A DNA stretch of 45,496 nucleotides from a virus. The stretch spans positions 1-45,496 of IMG/VR virus record IMGVR_UViG_3300025896_000041; one strand, 5' to 3'. Below, piece after piece: positions 33,661 to 41,589 of this stretch (the stretch's first letter is position 1; every line of letters begins with the position of its first letter). A program made the position numbers and the translations under genes. Below the pieces are notes generated by a model. The model worked only from the letters and a program-made list of their open reading frames with translations. It had not been told where the DNA came from and ran no database searches.

Positions 33661-34539
33661 TTATGCATTTACACCTGTGAGCAGCTTGTTGACCGCTCGA
33701 CCCACTGCTGCGTCGTTCAGACCGTTGGTGCTGTCTGCCGGCGCACTGTCTGGGTCAGTGGTTCTACGAACGTTCCAGGAGTCCACCATGACCTTCGCAG
33801 CCTTCTGCTCGGCATCTCGGGTGAACCCATCCGTCTGAGCCTGGTACAGGCGTTTCTGCTTGCCTAGCACGCTGTCGTCGTCCACACCCATCGCGGTGAC
33901 CTGAGCCTTTTCGGTAGCCACCTTTTGAGCCAGCAGAGTAACTTCCTGCGCCGACTTGATCGTGTTGCTGACCAGGAGGTCGTACTCAGCACGCAGCTTG
34001 CATTCGGTAGCAACCAACACAGTGGCTTCGATGACTGCGTTCAGTTCCTGCTGCTTGATCAACGAGCTCTGGTTCTCGATCTGAACCTTCTGCGAAATCA
34101 GATTGGCAGTGGCCTGCTTGACTTGCAGTGTCTGAGACTCGATCTGTGCAATCTCTGCAGGAACCTTCAGTGCATTGGCTTGGATGATCACAAGCTCTGC
34201 TGCGGCATTCTTGATCTGCTGCTCGACCAACAGGGTCTGAGCTTCCAGCTGCTTGACTGCAGCACTAGCCTTGATGACTTCGATTTGAGCCAGCAGGATC
34301 TGCTGCTGCAGAAGCTGTGACTCGAGATTGATCTTCTCTTTGCTGAGGACAAACTGAAGCGCAGTGCTCATCACCTGCGTCAGCGAGCCCAGATAAACCG
34401 TCGAGTACTCGGCGCCTTTGATTCGGTTCTTGTTGAACTCCGAATCCAGATGCTCCTTGTTGGCACGCATCAGAACATCAAAGACACCCTGACCATCCAG
34501 GGTTGCGGAAGTTAGGTCACCGATTACGAGTTCTGTCAT
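33661..34539 (-). CDS. Coiled-coil virion protein (292 aa)
   Basis: Residues about 60-230 are an almost unbroken helix rich in Gln, Ala, Leu, Ile and Val ([41 protein letters not shown]), with repeating VEQQ/IENQ/VKQ units. This is a long coiled coil. The N-terminus ([20 protein letters not shown]) and C-terminus are globular. Position between capsid and ejected proteins suggests a structural, perhaps tape-like or internal core, protein. No enzyme motif. Confidence 0.75.
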   Translation of the reverse strand: MTELVIGDLTSATLDGQGVFDVLMRANKEHLDSEFNKNRIKGAEYSTVYLGSLTQVMSTALQFVLSKEKINLESQLLQQQILLAQIEVIKASAAVKQLEAQTLLVEQQIKNAAAELVIIQANALKVPAEIAQIESQTLQVKQATANLISQKVQIENQSSLIKQQELNAVIEATVLVATECKLRAEYDLLVSNTIKSAQEVTLLAQKVATEKAQVTAMGVDDDSVLGKQKRLYQAQTDGFTRDAEQKAAKVMVDSWNVRRTTDPDSAPADSTNGLNDAAVGRAVNKLLTGVNA

Positions 34540-34564
34540 AGGTCTATCCAGGCTTTGCTACAGG

Positions 34565-35140
34565 TTAATCAATACTCTTTGCCATGGCTTGGCGTTGAGC
34601 CAGATCATGCAGTTCGTCCACGGTCAGCTGAGGCAGCACTTCAATTGCAAACTCTTTGATCAGCTTGCCGGTGCGGGTGCTATTGCCACGCGCATCACGG
34701 GTCGTGACAAAAATCTGGCATTTGCGCTCGATCATCTGGTTGTAGATGATCCGCGGAATGTGCCAACCATCTTCAGAGTTGAACGGAACAAACTTGGTAA
34801 ACGAGCCAACAAGCGAATTGCCGGCAGTGAAGATCTCGCCTTCCCATTCGGATTTGGCAGGGTTCATGCAAGTCACACGTACGCGAACCAGTTCATTGGC
34901 TTCACGCTTCTTGCGGTAACGGCGCTCAGCTTCGCTTTCCACTGCTGGATTCAGATTCTCAGGAACAGTGGCTGCAACGGGAGCTTCAGTCGTGGACGTT
35001 GCTGCTGCATTGACTTTCTCACGCAGCTTTTCAACGCCAATTGTCGGGTGATACGACAGGCCAAGCAGATCTGCTCGCGCCTTGAGTGCTGCTAGTTCGT
35101 CTTGCACTGGAAGGATTTCATCGTTATCGATACTGGACAT
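34565..35140 (-). CDS. Capsid-associated protein with HeH/SAP-like N-terminus (191 aa)
   Basis: The protein has 191 residues. About 14-48 (LKARADLLGLSYHPTIGVEKLREKVNA) fits a HeH/SAP-like helix-extended loop-helix. A Thr/Ala/Pro linker follows, then a beta-rich C-terminal domain (VRVRVTCMNPAKSEWEGEIFTAGN, GWHIPRIIYNQMIERKCQIF). The gene directly follows the major capsid gene and its terminator. Similar proteins are seen next to capsid genes in other large podophages; a decoration or head-completion role is plausible but not shown. Strong AAGGA ribosome site. Confidence 0.75.
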   Translation of the reverse strand: MSSIDNDEILPVQDELAALKARADLLGLSYHPTIGVEKLREKVNAAATSTTEAPVAATVPENLNPAVESEAERRYRKKREANELVRVRVTCMNPAKSEWEGEIFTAGNSLVGSFTKFVPFNSEDGWHIPRIIYNQMIERKCQIFVTTRDARGNSTRTGKLIKEFAIEVLPQLTVDELHDLAQRQAMAKSID

Positions 35141-35163
35141 TGCGGTTCCTTAGGTTGATAAAA

Positions 35164-35195
35164 CAAAAATAGGGAATGGGCCGAAGCCCACTCCC
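35164..35195 (-). terminator. Intrinsic terminator after major capsid gene
   Basis: On the minus strand GGGAGTGGGC, TTCG tetraloop, GCCCATTCCC (plus 35172-35195), then TATTTTTG. A 10-bp stem with one G-T pair and a stable UUCG loop. It would set high capsid transcript levels relative to downstream genes. Confidence 0.92.
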
Positions 35196-35205
35196 CAAGC
35201 CTTGC

Positions 35206-36600
35206 TTACAGGCGTGCTACGGTTTTGATCAGAGCAATACGTTCAGGGCGCAGAGCCATGAAGCCGTAGTACCACTTGATCGACATGAAGCCCATTTCAC
35301 CGTAAGGATCGTTGCGGTCAGCAGTTGCTTCGCCAGGAGCTTTGTGGGTGATCTTGAACTTGACGGACTTGCCATCGGTCTGGAAGCCAATGGTGGTGAA
35401 GGACTCGTCGCCCACGATCAGGATCGGGAAAACGTCGTACTTCAGACCGTTGTCGTAGTTGATGGTGTCGGTGACAACTGCACCAGCGCCAGCAAACTTC
35501 ATCATCTCAGGCACGACGACGATACGCAGTGCATCAACAGCACCGACTTCACCGGTCACAGTAGTACCGCCAGCAGCGTACTTCTCGACAGCGATGAAAG
35601 CAGGATTGTCATGCAGGTCTTTCATTGCCTTGAAGGTCGGGAGCAGTTCCGAACCAATGTAGGCAACGCGGCCAGCAGGAATGACGCGGGTATCAACCAG
35701 ACGGGTACCGGTGATGACTTTGGTCATCTTCGGAGTGCGGTTGTTATCCAGGTCAATCGACACACGCATCAGGTCACCGTAAGTAACCAGATCGTTCGAA
35801 CCCATCTCGGCGTTCGTGGTGGCATCACCAGCGTACTTGATCACACCAGCTGCGTTGATCAGATCGATCTGCAGTGCGTCTTCGGTGATCTCGTTGGCGC
35901 CCATCACCATTTCGCGGTTGATGTGCATCATCAGCTCAGCGTCGGTGTCAAAGTCCAGCGACTCTTGGGTGTACTCATCGAAGAAGCCAAACTTCTCGAT
36001 GGTGCCTTCGATTTCTTTACGCTTGAAGCCAACACGGTTGACGCGACCACCCGACTCGGACAGCACAGGCAGCTTGCCGCTGATGGTGCCGATGTCTTTG
36101 GACGAACCGTACAGATTGCCCGAACCCTGCTTGACCGAAGCACCAGGTACAGCAGCGATGACAGCAGCCGACAGAACCGAAGTCGTGACGTTCAGAACCA
36201 GCTTGCTGGAAGTCACAGTCCAAGGATTGGCAGAGCCAGACTTGACTGCAACACCGGCTTGGATCGCATTGATTGCAGCAGCGGCAGCAGTTGCGTTGGC
36301 TTCAACGGTAAACGTCTGAGCCAGAGCACCCAGAGTCACGGTGTAGCCAGTTGCAGAGATTGCAACGCCGGCAGCATCGATACCTTGGTCGTTCAAGTTC
36401 TGATCATCAAGCATCGGGATGTAGTGATAACGCTTGATCTTCTTGCCCATGTTCTTAGGCATGGAAGTCACATCAGCCAGTTGGCTGAAGTACTGTTCTT
36501 TTTGAGCTTCGATCAGAGCTTTCTTCTGATAGAACTCATTGATGATTTGCGAGCCAACGCTCGAAGGCGTCGAAGGAGGGGCATTAAATTTTTGAGTCAT
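35206..36600 (-). CDS. Major capsid protein, N4 gp56 family
   Basis: The 464-residue protein fits the N4-gp56-family major capsid protein. The N-terminal region carries an FYQKKALIEAQKEQYFSQLAD helix and MPKNMGKKIKRYHYIPML, the centre has GGRVNRVGFKRKEIEGTIEKFGFFDEYT and AELMMHINREMVMGANEITED, and the end is MSIKWYYGFMALRPERIALIKTVARL. Residues about 85-170 form an Ala/Thr/Val-rich insertion that looks like an added Ig-like or surface domain. It has an AAAGG ribosome site and is flanked by the scaffold-like gene upstream and a strong terminator downstream. HK97-type fold is expected. Confidence 0.92.
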   Translation of the reverse strand: MTQKFNAPPSTPSSVGSQIINEFYQKKALIEAQKEQYFSQLADVTSMPKNMGKKIKRYHYIPMLDDQNLNDQGIDAAGVAISATGYTVTLGALAQTFTVEANATAAAAAINAIQAGVAVKSGSANPWTVTSSKLVLNVTTSVLSAAVIAAVPGASVKQGSGNLYGSSKDIGTISGKLPVLSESGGRVNRVGFKRKEIEGTIEKFGFFDEYTQESLDFDTDAELMMHINREMVMGANEITEDALQIDLINAAGVIKYAGDATTNAEMGSNDLVTYGDLMRVSIDLDNNRTPKMTKVITGTRLVDTRVIPAGRVAYIGSELLPTFKAMKDLHDNPAFIAVEKYAAGGTTVTGEVGAVDALRIVVVPEMMKFAGAGAVVTDTINYDNGLKYDVFPILIVGDESFTTIGFQTDGKSVKFKITHKAPGEATADRNDPYGEMGFMSIKWYYGFMALRPERIALIKTVARL

Positions 36601-36619
36601 AGCTGGACCTTTGTATTAG

Positions 36620-37750
36620 TTACAGGAGATTTTTGTTAACCAGCTTGCTGAACTCCTCGTCCGAGAGAGCCAATGGATTGAAGTCCTTGGATCCCGCACT
36701 CGGTGCAGCAGGCTTAGTGGAGCTTGCAGCTCGCCTTTTGTCTTTCAGTTTGTCGTCATCGGCTTTACTTGGTTTCGGAGTAACGACCTGACCTTTGGCG
36801 TTTGGTTGCCCATTGGCTGGGGAGCTACCCTGACCAATATGGTTAAACCCGCCTTGAGCCTGAATCGCATCACCGACTTGCCGGTAAGCTTCAATATCAG
36901 ACAACCCATTCAAGCGACCAAACACGCGCTCGCTTTCAATCGCTTTACTGATGATGTCGTAGATGCCACTTTCAACGTGGTCATTGATGACTTTCAACAG
37001 CTGCGGTTGTCCAGCGATTACCTGTTTGCTTGCACCGTCCCACTTAGTGCTAACAATCTCGAGTGTCCGGTTGTACGAAGGCGTGCCTTGGAGGTCATCC
37101 AGCACCGTATCCAGCTCAATCTCACGGTCATCAACAGTGTAAGTAGACTGCTTGTATGCACCTGCTTTTTCAGCGTCAAGATCCATTGGATCAATGCCGC
37201 TTTCCTTCACCAGCTTGTTGATCGCATCTGGGTTTTTATTACTCAGGTCGATCAAATAGCTCAGTTTCTCTTCATTCAGAAGCTGGTTGTTCTCCAGCAT
37301 CTTCATCAACTTGAGATTGGGCTTGAGTGCAGCCATCTTCTTGTTGTAGTTCGCACCCATCTGCATCAGGGCAATTGCATCGTCAACGCTGTTGACTGCA
37401 ATTTCACGCCCATTGGCTTTGAAGGGTGTCAGAAGCCGTTTGTACTCGGATTCAAAGTCAACTTTTGACTCATCCTTGGTAGGTTCTTCAGTTTCCTGCT
37501 TATCTTCTTTGTCTTCTGCTGGCTCGTCCGCTTCCTTCTCGCCCGCCTTGTCGGCGGCCTCGTCGTCAGCGTCCGGAGCCTCAGCTTCTGGCTCCTCCTT
37601 TGCAGTTTCATCAGCCGGCTCTACAGGATCTTCAGAAATCTCCTCGTCAGGAACCACGATTTCCTCAGGAGCAGCCGCATTCATGATCTCTGCGTCAGAC
37701 ATGTTCAGGTAAGACGGTTGTTCTACAGCTTCAACGTTTTCGGTACTCAT
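36620..37750 (-). CDS. Putative scaffolding protein (376 aa, acidic)
   Basis: The 376 residues begin with an extremely acidic, disordered region (about 1-100, mostly Glu/Asp/Ala/Pro) and continue with helices (YNKKMAALKPNLKLMKMLENN, LLNEEKLSYLIDLSNKNPDAI). A second disordered Pro/Lys/Ser region precedes a short C-terminal LALSDEEFSKLVNKNLL helix. Acidic disordered proteins with a C-terminal helix just upstream of the capsid gene are typical scaffolds. No protease is visible nearby. ATGA overlap with the gene before. Confidence 0.8.
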   Translation of the reverse strand: MSTENVEAVEQPSYLNMSDAEIMNAAAPEEIVVPDEEISEDPVEPADETAKEEPEAEAPDADDEAADKAGEKEADEPAEDKEDKQETEEPTKDESKVDFESEYKRLLTPFKANGREIAVNSVDDAIALMQMGANYNKKMAALKPNLKLMKMLENNQLLNEEKLSYLIDLSNKNPDAINKLVKESGIDPMDLDAEKAGAYKQSTYTVDDREIELDTVLDDLQGTPSYNRTLEIVSTKWDGASKQVIAGQPQLLKVINDHVESGIYDIISKAIESERVFGRLNGLSDIEAYRQVGDAIQAQGGFNHIGQGSSPANGQPNAKGQVVTPKPSKADDDKLKDKRRAASSTKPAAPSAGSKDFNPLALSDEEFSKLVNKNLL

Positions 37751-38091
37751 GATGCAATCTCCTCAGCCAGAATTTCATCGCGGGTTTCTTCATCTGACTC
37801 AATTGCCTTCCTGGCAAGAGCGGATTTGTGAAACACAGTCTGAAAATACTGATTCAATGCACCAATTGCATCGATCTGACTGACGATTGATTGCTGACGC
37901 TCTGGCGTTTGGAAGTTCTGGTCCGATTTCAGGTGCACCAAGCGAATGGCTTCCTGCTCAAAGTAACCTTCTTGAATGACTTTCTTGAAATCCCGGTTAT
38001 TCCGGAGTCGTTCAAGGGAGTCACCAACGTCTACGATCTTCCGTGCATGTGAGATGTTCAGTTCAATCTCTTGAATTGTGTCATTGCTCAT
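37747..38091 (-). CDS. Small helical protein between portal and scaffold (114 aa)
   Basis: This all-helical 114-residue protein has heptad-like segments (LERLRNNRDFKKVIQEGYFEQEAIRLVHLK, QSIVSQIDAIGALNQYFQTVFHKSALARKAIE). I recognise the layout 'NRDFKKVI-x-GYF-x2-E-x-RLV' from small proteins in head gene clusters of other phages, function unknown. Its stop overlaps the scaffold start. Assembly chaperone or head protein by context. Confidence 0.75.
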   Translation of the reverse strand: MSNDTIQEIELNISHARKIVDVGDSLERLRNNRDFKKVIQEGYFEQEAIRLVHLKSDQNFQTPERQQSIVSQIDAIGALNQYFQTVFHKSALARKAIESDEETRDEILAEEIAS

Positions 38092-38143
38092 TGGTCTACC
38101 AGTGCTTTCATAAGGTTAATAGATAAAGTTGTTTAAATTACAG

Positions 38144-38167
38144 GCGTAATCATAGAACATATTACGC
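38144..38167 (-). other. Inverted repeat at the portal stop codon
   Basis: Perfect 7-bp arms GCGTAAT (38144-38150) and ATTACGC (38161-38167) with a 10-base spacer, straddling the portal stop codon. No U-tract follows on the minus strand. It may stabilise the portal transcript or terminate weakly. Confidence 0.5.
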
Positions 38168-40330
38168 ATTTGTTCTATTTTTTAAATATTCCTTAAGCAG
38201 ATCGTGTTTCTGGTTGTCTCTCTGCATCTCATGATCCATGGCTTTCAATTGGCCTTGGCTTCTAGCTTGCTCACCAACCTTTTGGAGATCACGTTCCTGC
38301 TTAACTCCAGACTCTTGTTCAACAAAGTCTAGATTGGCTAGGTCAGTATTCGATTTAAGGTGACCTTGCTTGGCGCTTTCTGTACCAACCTTGGCACCAT
38401 CAAGTTGTGCACTGGCTTGATACTGCATTGCCTGAGCATTCTCTTTGGCAATCTGCGCTTTGAGCAGTTCAATCTCCAGCTGGGCTTTCTCTTGAGCCAG
38501 CGGATTAGGCTGTGGCTGAAACGATTCAATCTTGTGAGCCAGGTCAGGCATCTTCCGCAGCTTGGAGATGTCAGCCAGAATCATCTTGGTCATCTCTGGA
38601 TCGCCATTCGGACCCACCGTCTGCAGCAGGAAAGCCAGCTGCTCGGCTTTGTTGTTGTCTTCCTCTGCAGTAGAGATCGACAGGCGCAGATCGAAGTTGC
38701 CCGGTAGGTCGTCCTTGCGCACCGTGACAAACTCATCGTTGGTGATCCGGATCACTTCCTTGTCCGAAAGGAACTCGGAGTTCATGGAGATGACTTTGCG
38801 ACCAATCTTGACCATGCCGGCGCTCAGGCGACGCAGAATGCCAAGCTCTCGCTTGGAGGCCGCATCCAGGGCACCGCGGACACCTGCAGCCACATCACCA
38901 AGGGTCGAACCAGACACGCCTTGGGAGTAGGCTTTGACACCGGTCAGCGACTCGGCTTCCATGTTCTGCATCTGCAGCATGAACTGGGCGCTGTTTGGAA
39001 TCTCTGGGTAGGTGTGCATGAACACGCCTTGCCTTGGATCCACGTTGGGGTTGAACTCGTAGTCCTGACCCTTGTCAAACTTCCTGCGGTTGGTCACATC
39101 GAGCATGTCTTTGCGAATGCCGGTCTGGCCATTTGCGGACTTGCCCATGATGTCGATCATTCCACGGGTAACAGCTCCGATTACTTTCTGGTTGTCTTCG
39201 AGCAGTGCGCCATCTGGCTCACCGTAGATCGACTTACGAACCGGCAGATACGAAACGAAGATGAACGGAATCTTTTTGTCCGGATACGGACTTTCTTCCA
39301 TGCGGATTAGGGTATTGCCAACCCACGAAGCCACGAATGGCTTGACCAGTCCGGTGCCATCGATGTCCCAGTAACCCCAGTACTCGTACACCACAAATTT
39401 CTTGCGTGGCTCGTCATTGAAGTTGAAGTTCTTTGAACCATCACTGGTAGCGTGATCCGGAGTGCCAAGGATCGAGCTATTGCTGACCACCAGGTTGTCG
39501 AGGTTCTTGTACTTGCCATCTTTTTCGAGCTCGGACTTGGACGACTCGAAGCTGTAGATCAGGAAGCTGGCTTTCTCGATGTCGCCCATGCAGGTTGGGT
39601 CGATCATCACGTTGCGGTAGTCGCAGACTTCCAACGTCGGCTTGTTGCACACCGTACGCATACGGGTTTCGTCTTTGTAAGCAGTGATCACTGCCTCAAT
39701 CGGAACACCCTGCTCCATCGTCATCTCATGCGCCTGCTTCATTTCTTCAGGCACATCGGTTTCGTACTGGCTAGGCGATTCACCCATCATCTGGTGAATC
39801 TGTTCATGCACCGGACCCATGTCCGGATTGACCCGGAACTCCACGACTGGAAACTTGTCTGTGTACTCTTCCTCGTAGAACTCCCAGCCCACCCGAACAA
39901 TCACCGTGCCTTCATCGACTGCGGTGCGGACGTACTCATCGACAAACTTGGTCTTGTCGATAGCCACGTTGAATTGGTTGTTCAGTACCAGCTGATTCTG
40001 TTTTGCTGCATCGCGGTCTTCCCAGGTTACTGGCTTGACGCTGAACAGATCATCGGTACTCAGGAATGGTTCGCTCAATGCGGCGTATCGCCATTCAGCT
40101 TGTTTACGGATTAGCTTGGGAACGATAGCCGATGAACCCTTTGGGGTTTTGACTGCTGCTTCCCCAGTGACATTCAGGTTATCGAGCCACTGATTAATTT
40201 TAGTTTCTTGGGTATCATGGGCAGGCTTCGCATCCATCAAGTCCTGTTTAAGGTCTTTAAGATCCGGAGGATTCTTCCATTTGGTAAGCGGCTTTTCCGC
40301 TACTTGCGAAGCTTGCGTAGTTTCAGTCAT
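38162..40330 (-). CDS. Portal protein
   Basis: At 722 residues this is the size of P22/N4-type portals (about 725-765). Core features: a clip/wing region with a conserved YRNVMIDPTCMGDIEKASFLIYSF segment, the VYEYWGYWDIDGTGLVKPFVASWVGN strands, IPFIFVSYLPVRKSIYGEPDG, and a stem-helix region near MIDIMGKSANGQ. The last 180 residues are a long Gln/Lys/Glu helical barrel (AQEKAQLEIELLKAQIAKENAQAMQYQ). The portal sits at one vertex and passes DNA in and out with TerL. Gene order portal - small helical protein - scaffold - capsid is as in N4. Confidence 0.88.
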   Translation of the reverse strand: MTETTQASQVAEKPLTKWKNPPDLKDLKQDLMDAKPAHDTQETKINQWLDNLNVTGEAAVKTPKGSSAIVPKLIRKQAEWRYAALSEPFLSTDDLFSVKPVTWEDRDAAKQNQLVLNNQFNVAIDKTKFVDEYVRTAVDEGTVIVRVGWEFYEEEYTDKFPVVEFRVNPDMGPVHEQIHQMMGESPSQYETDVPEEMKQAHEMTMEQGVPIEAVITAYKDETRMRTVCNKPTLEVCDYRNVMIDPTCMGDIEKASFLIYSFESSKSELEKDGKYKNLDNLVVSNSSILGTPDHATSDGSKNFNFNDEPRKKFVVYEYWGYWDIDGTGLVKPFVASWVGNTLIRMEESPYPDKKIPFIFVSYLPVRKSIYGEPDGALLEDNQKVIGAVTRGMIDIMGKSANGQTGIRKDMLDVTNRRKFDKGQDYEFNPNVDPRQGVFMHTYPEIPNSAQFMLQMQNMEAESLTGVKAYSQGVSGSTLGDVAAGVRGALDAASKRELGILRRLSAGMVKIGRKVISMNSEFLSDKEVIRITNDEFVTVRKDDLPGNFDLRLSISTAEEDNNKAEQLAFLLQTVGPNGDPEMTKMILADISKLRKMPDLAHKIESFQPQPNPLAQEKAQLEIELLKAQIAKENAQAMQYQASAQLDGAKVGTESAKQGHLKSNTDLANLDFVEQESGVKQERDLQKVGEQARSQGQLKAMDHEMQRDNQKHDLLKEYLKNRTNA

Positions 40331-40386
40331 ATGTACCCTTGTAACCCGATTGTTTTTTATTATCTCATTATTTGAAAGATCTCAGA
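40331..40386. promoter_or_regulatory. Divergent region between portal and dUTPase
   Basis: These 56 bp separate a minus-strand portal gene from a plus-strand dUTPase gene. The dUTPase terminator cuts off the upstream minus operon only partly, so the portal operon may need its own start here. On the minus strand a TTCTGA-17-GATAAT pair is a weak sigma70 candidate. AAGGG precedes the portal ATG. Confidence 0.35.
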
Positions 40387-40806
40387 ATGCGTATTCAATC
40401 ATTGCACGCCGGTTTCATAATGCCAACCAAAGGCACTGCTCAAGCCGGAGCATTTGACATTTACATGCCTGAAGCCGGTATTGCCACTGGTAATTCCCAG
40501 CTGATCAACCTTGGTTTTGCAGCTGAAGTACCAGAAAAGCATGTTGCTTTGCTGCTGCCTCGTTCAGGTGCCGGCGCTAAACACGGACTGGAACTCAACA
40601 ACACTTGCGGGGTAATCGACTCGGATTACCGAGGCGAATGGAAAGCTGCAATCAAAACCAAATCCGGTATCCCATTCAAGTGGGAAGCCGGCGAGCGTGT
40701 TCTTCAATTCATGATCGTGCCACTGGCCACAGTTCGACTTGAACTAGTTGACTCTTTGAATACGACCACGCGAGGTACCGGAGGATTTGGATCTTCCGGT
40801 CAGTAA
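40387..40806 (+). CDS. dut: dUTPase (trimeric Dut)
   Basis: It hydrolyses dUTP to dUMP, which keeps uracil out of DNA and feeds ThyX. The 139-aa protein has all five trimeric dUTPase motifs: AGAFDIYMPE (20-29), PRSGAGAKH (58-66), CGVIDSDYRGEW (74-85, catalytic D78), GERVLQFM (102-109) and RGTGGFGSS (129-137). Start set at ATG 40387; a TTG five codons upstream extends the frame. It is the only plus-strand gene in the 28-kb virion block, carries its own terminator and looks like an inserted single-gene unit. Confidence 0.95.
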   Translation: MRIQSLHAGFIMPTKGTAQAGAFDIYMPEAGIATGNSQLINLGFAAEVPEKHVALLLPRSGAGAKHGLELNNTCGVIDSDYRGEWKAAIKTKSGIPFKWEAGERVLQFMIVPLATVRLELVDSLNTTTRGTGGFGSSGQ

Positions 40807-40810
40807 AACA

Positions 40811-40835
40811 AAAGGCCCATCACGGGCCTTTTTTT
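40811..40835 (+). terminator. Intrinsic terminator after dut (works both ways)
   Basis: AAAGGCCC, loop ATCAC, GGGCCTTT then more T (seven T in all, 40829-40835). The A-run on the other side gives a T-run for minus-strand transcripts, so it may also end the adaptor/terminase operon. The last bases overlap the stop codon of the minus-strand adaptor gene. Confidence 0.95.
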
Positions 40836-41580
40836 ATACCCAACCGTTTCTGGTAATACCGGTGCTTTGAATGCCGGTATCTACTTCCAGATTCAGCAGT
40901 TCCAGTCGCTGACACTCTTGCTCATACTTGGCAGCGTAGTTGTTGCCGGCATTGAACTCGTTTTGCATACCGATCGGATTGTGGATTCGACTGGCCACAA
41001 ACAGCAGCAGTGCTTCCAGGTGACTGTCAGGTAGCTCAACCTCAACACGCTTGGGATCGAAGAAGCCCTGACCAACCGTGATGTTTATATGCCCCGCCCG
41101 GTACACCAAGTCCAAGCCAAGAGTCTTGAGCTCGTCCGGAATCTCCATCGACTGAGCCACCAGTTCAGGGTTGAACCTAAGCGAAGTCAGCGTCGGAGTC
41201 ACCACCGTAAACGGATCAGACGCATCGTTCAGAGACAGCTCGTAACCGTCGTCGGTCTGCACGACTTCTATCTTCTGGATGTTATCTACAAACGGATTGG
41301 CTTCCGTGTCCTGCAGATACTTGACTGTCTCCCGCGAGCGGCGATTGCTGGCTGCAAACTGGGAGTTGATCTTGTACTCGGTCTTGCCGGGAATCAGCTG
41401 CAGACGCACTCGGCCTTGCTTGAGCTTGAACCGCTTGTACAGCGCATTCATTCCCAGATTGATATGAGCCAGGATCCGTGGGTAGTTGGCTTCGTCAATG
41501 GCGCCGGCTTCACTGCCACCAATGGCCAGCTGAGATAGTTCACCGTAAGTTAGCTGCTCGAAGATTTCATTGAGTTTCAT
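40834..41580 (-). CDS. Head-to-tail adaptor, N4 gp67-like by position
   Basis: The 248-residue protein starts with MKLNEIFEQLTYGELSQLAIGG and continues YPRILAHINLGMNALYKRFKL. It ends with a helix (LPDSHLEALLLFVASRIHNPIGMQNEFNAGNNYAAKYEQECQRL). This helix - beta-sandwich - helix order is what phage head-tail connector/tail-hub proteins show, and I have seen the same start in other N4-like proteins beside terL. It would join portal and tail. Ribosome site AAAGGAT. Confidence 0.75.
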   Translation of the reverse strand: MKLNEIFEQLTYGELSQLAIGGSEAGAIDEANYPRILAHINLGMNALYKRFKLKQGRVRLQLIPGKTEYKINSQFAASNRRSRETVKYLQDTEANPFVDNIQKIEVVQTDDGYELSLNDASDPFTVVTPTLTSLRFNPELVAQSMEIPDELKTLGLDLVYRAGHINITVGQGFFDPKRVEVELPDSHLEALLLFVASRIHNPIGMQNEFNAGNNYAAKYEQECQRLELLNLEVDTGIQSTGITRNGWV

Positions 41581-41589
41581 TCTTATCCT

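Noticed and set aside
35176-36639. 487-codon open frame on the plus strand opposite the major capsid gene
   Set aside because: It lies wholly antisense to a well-recognised capsid gene, has no ribosome site or known motif, and its length follows from the codon bias of the real gene.
40225-40312. GCGAAGC mini-hairpin motifs reminiscent of N4 early promoters (40225-40231 and 40306-40312)
   Set aside because: Both lie inside the portal coding sequence; a 7-base motif is expected by chance and the flanking stem is not extended.
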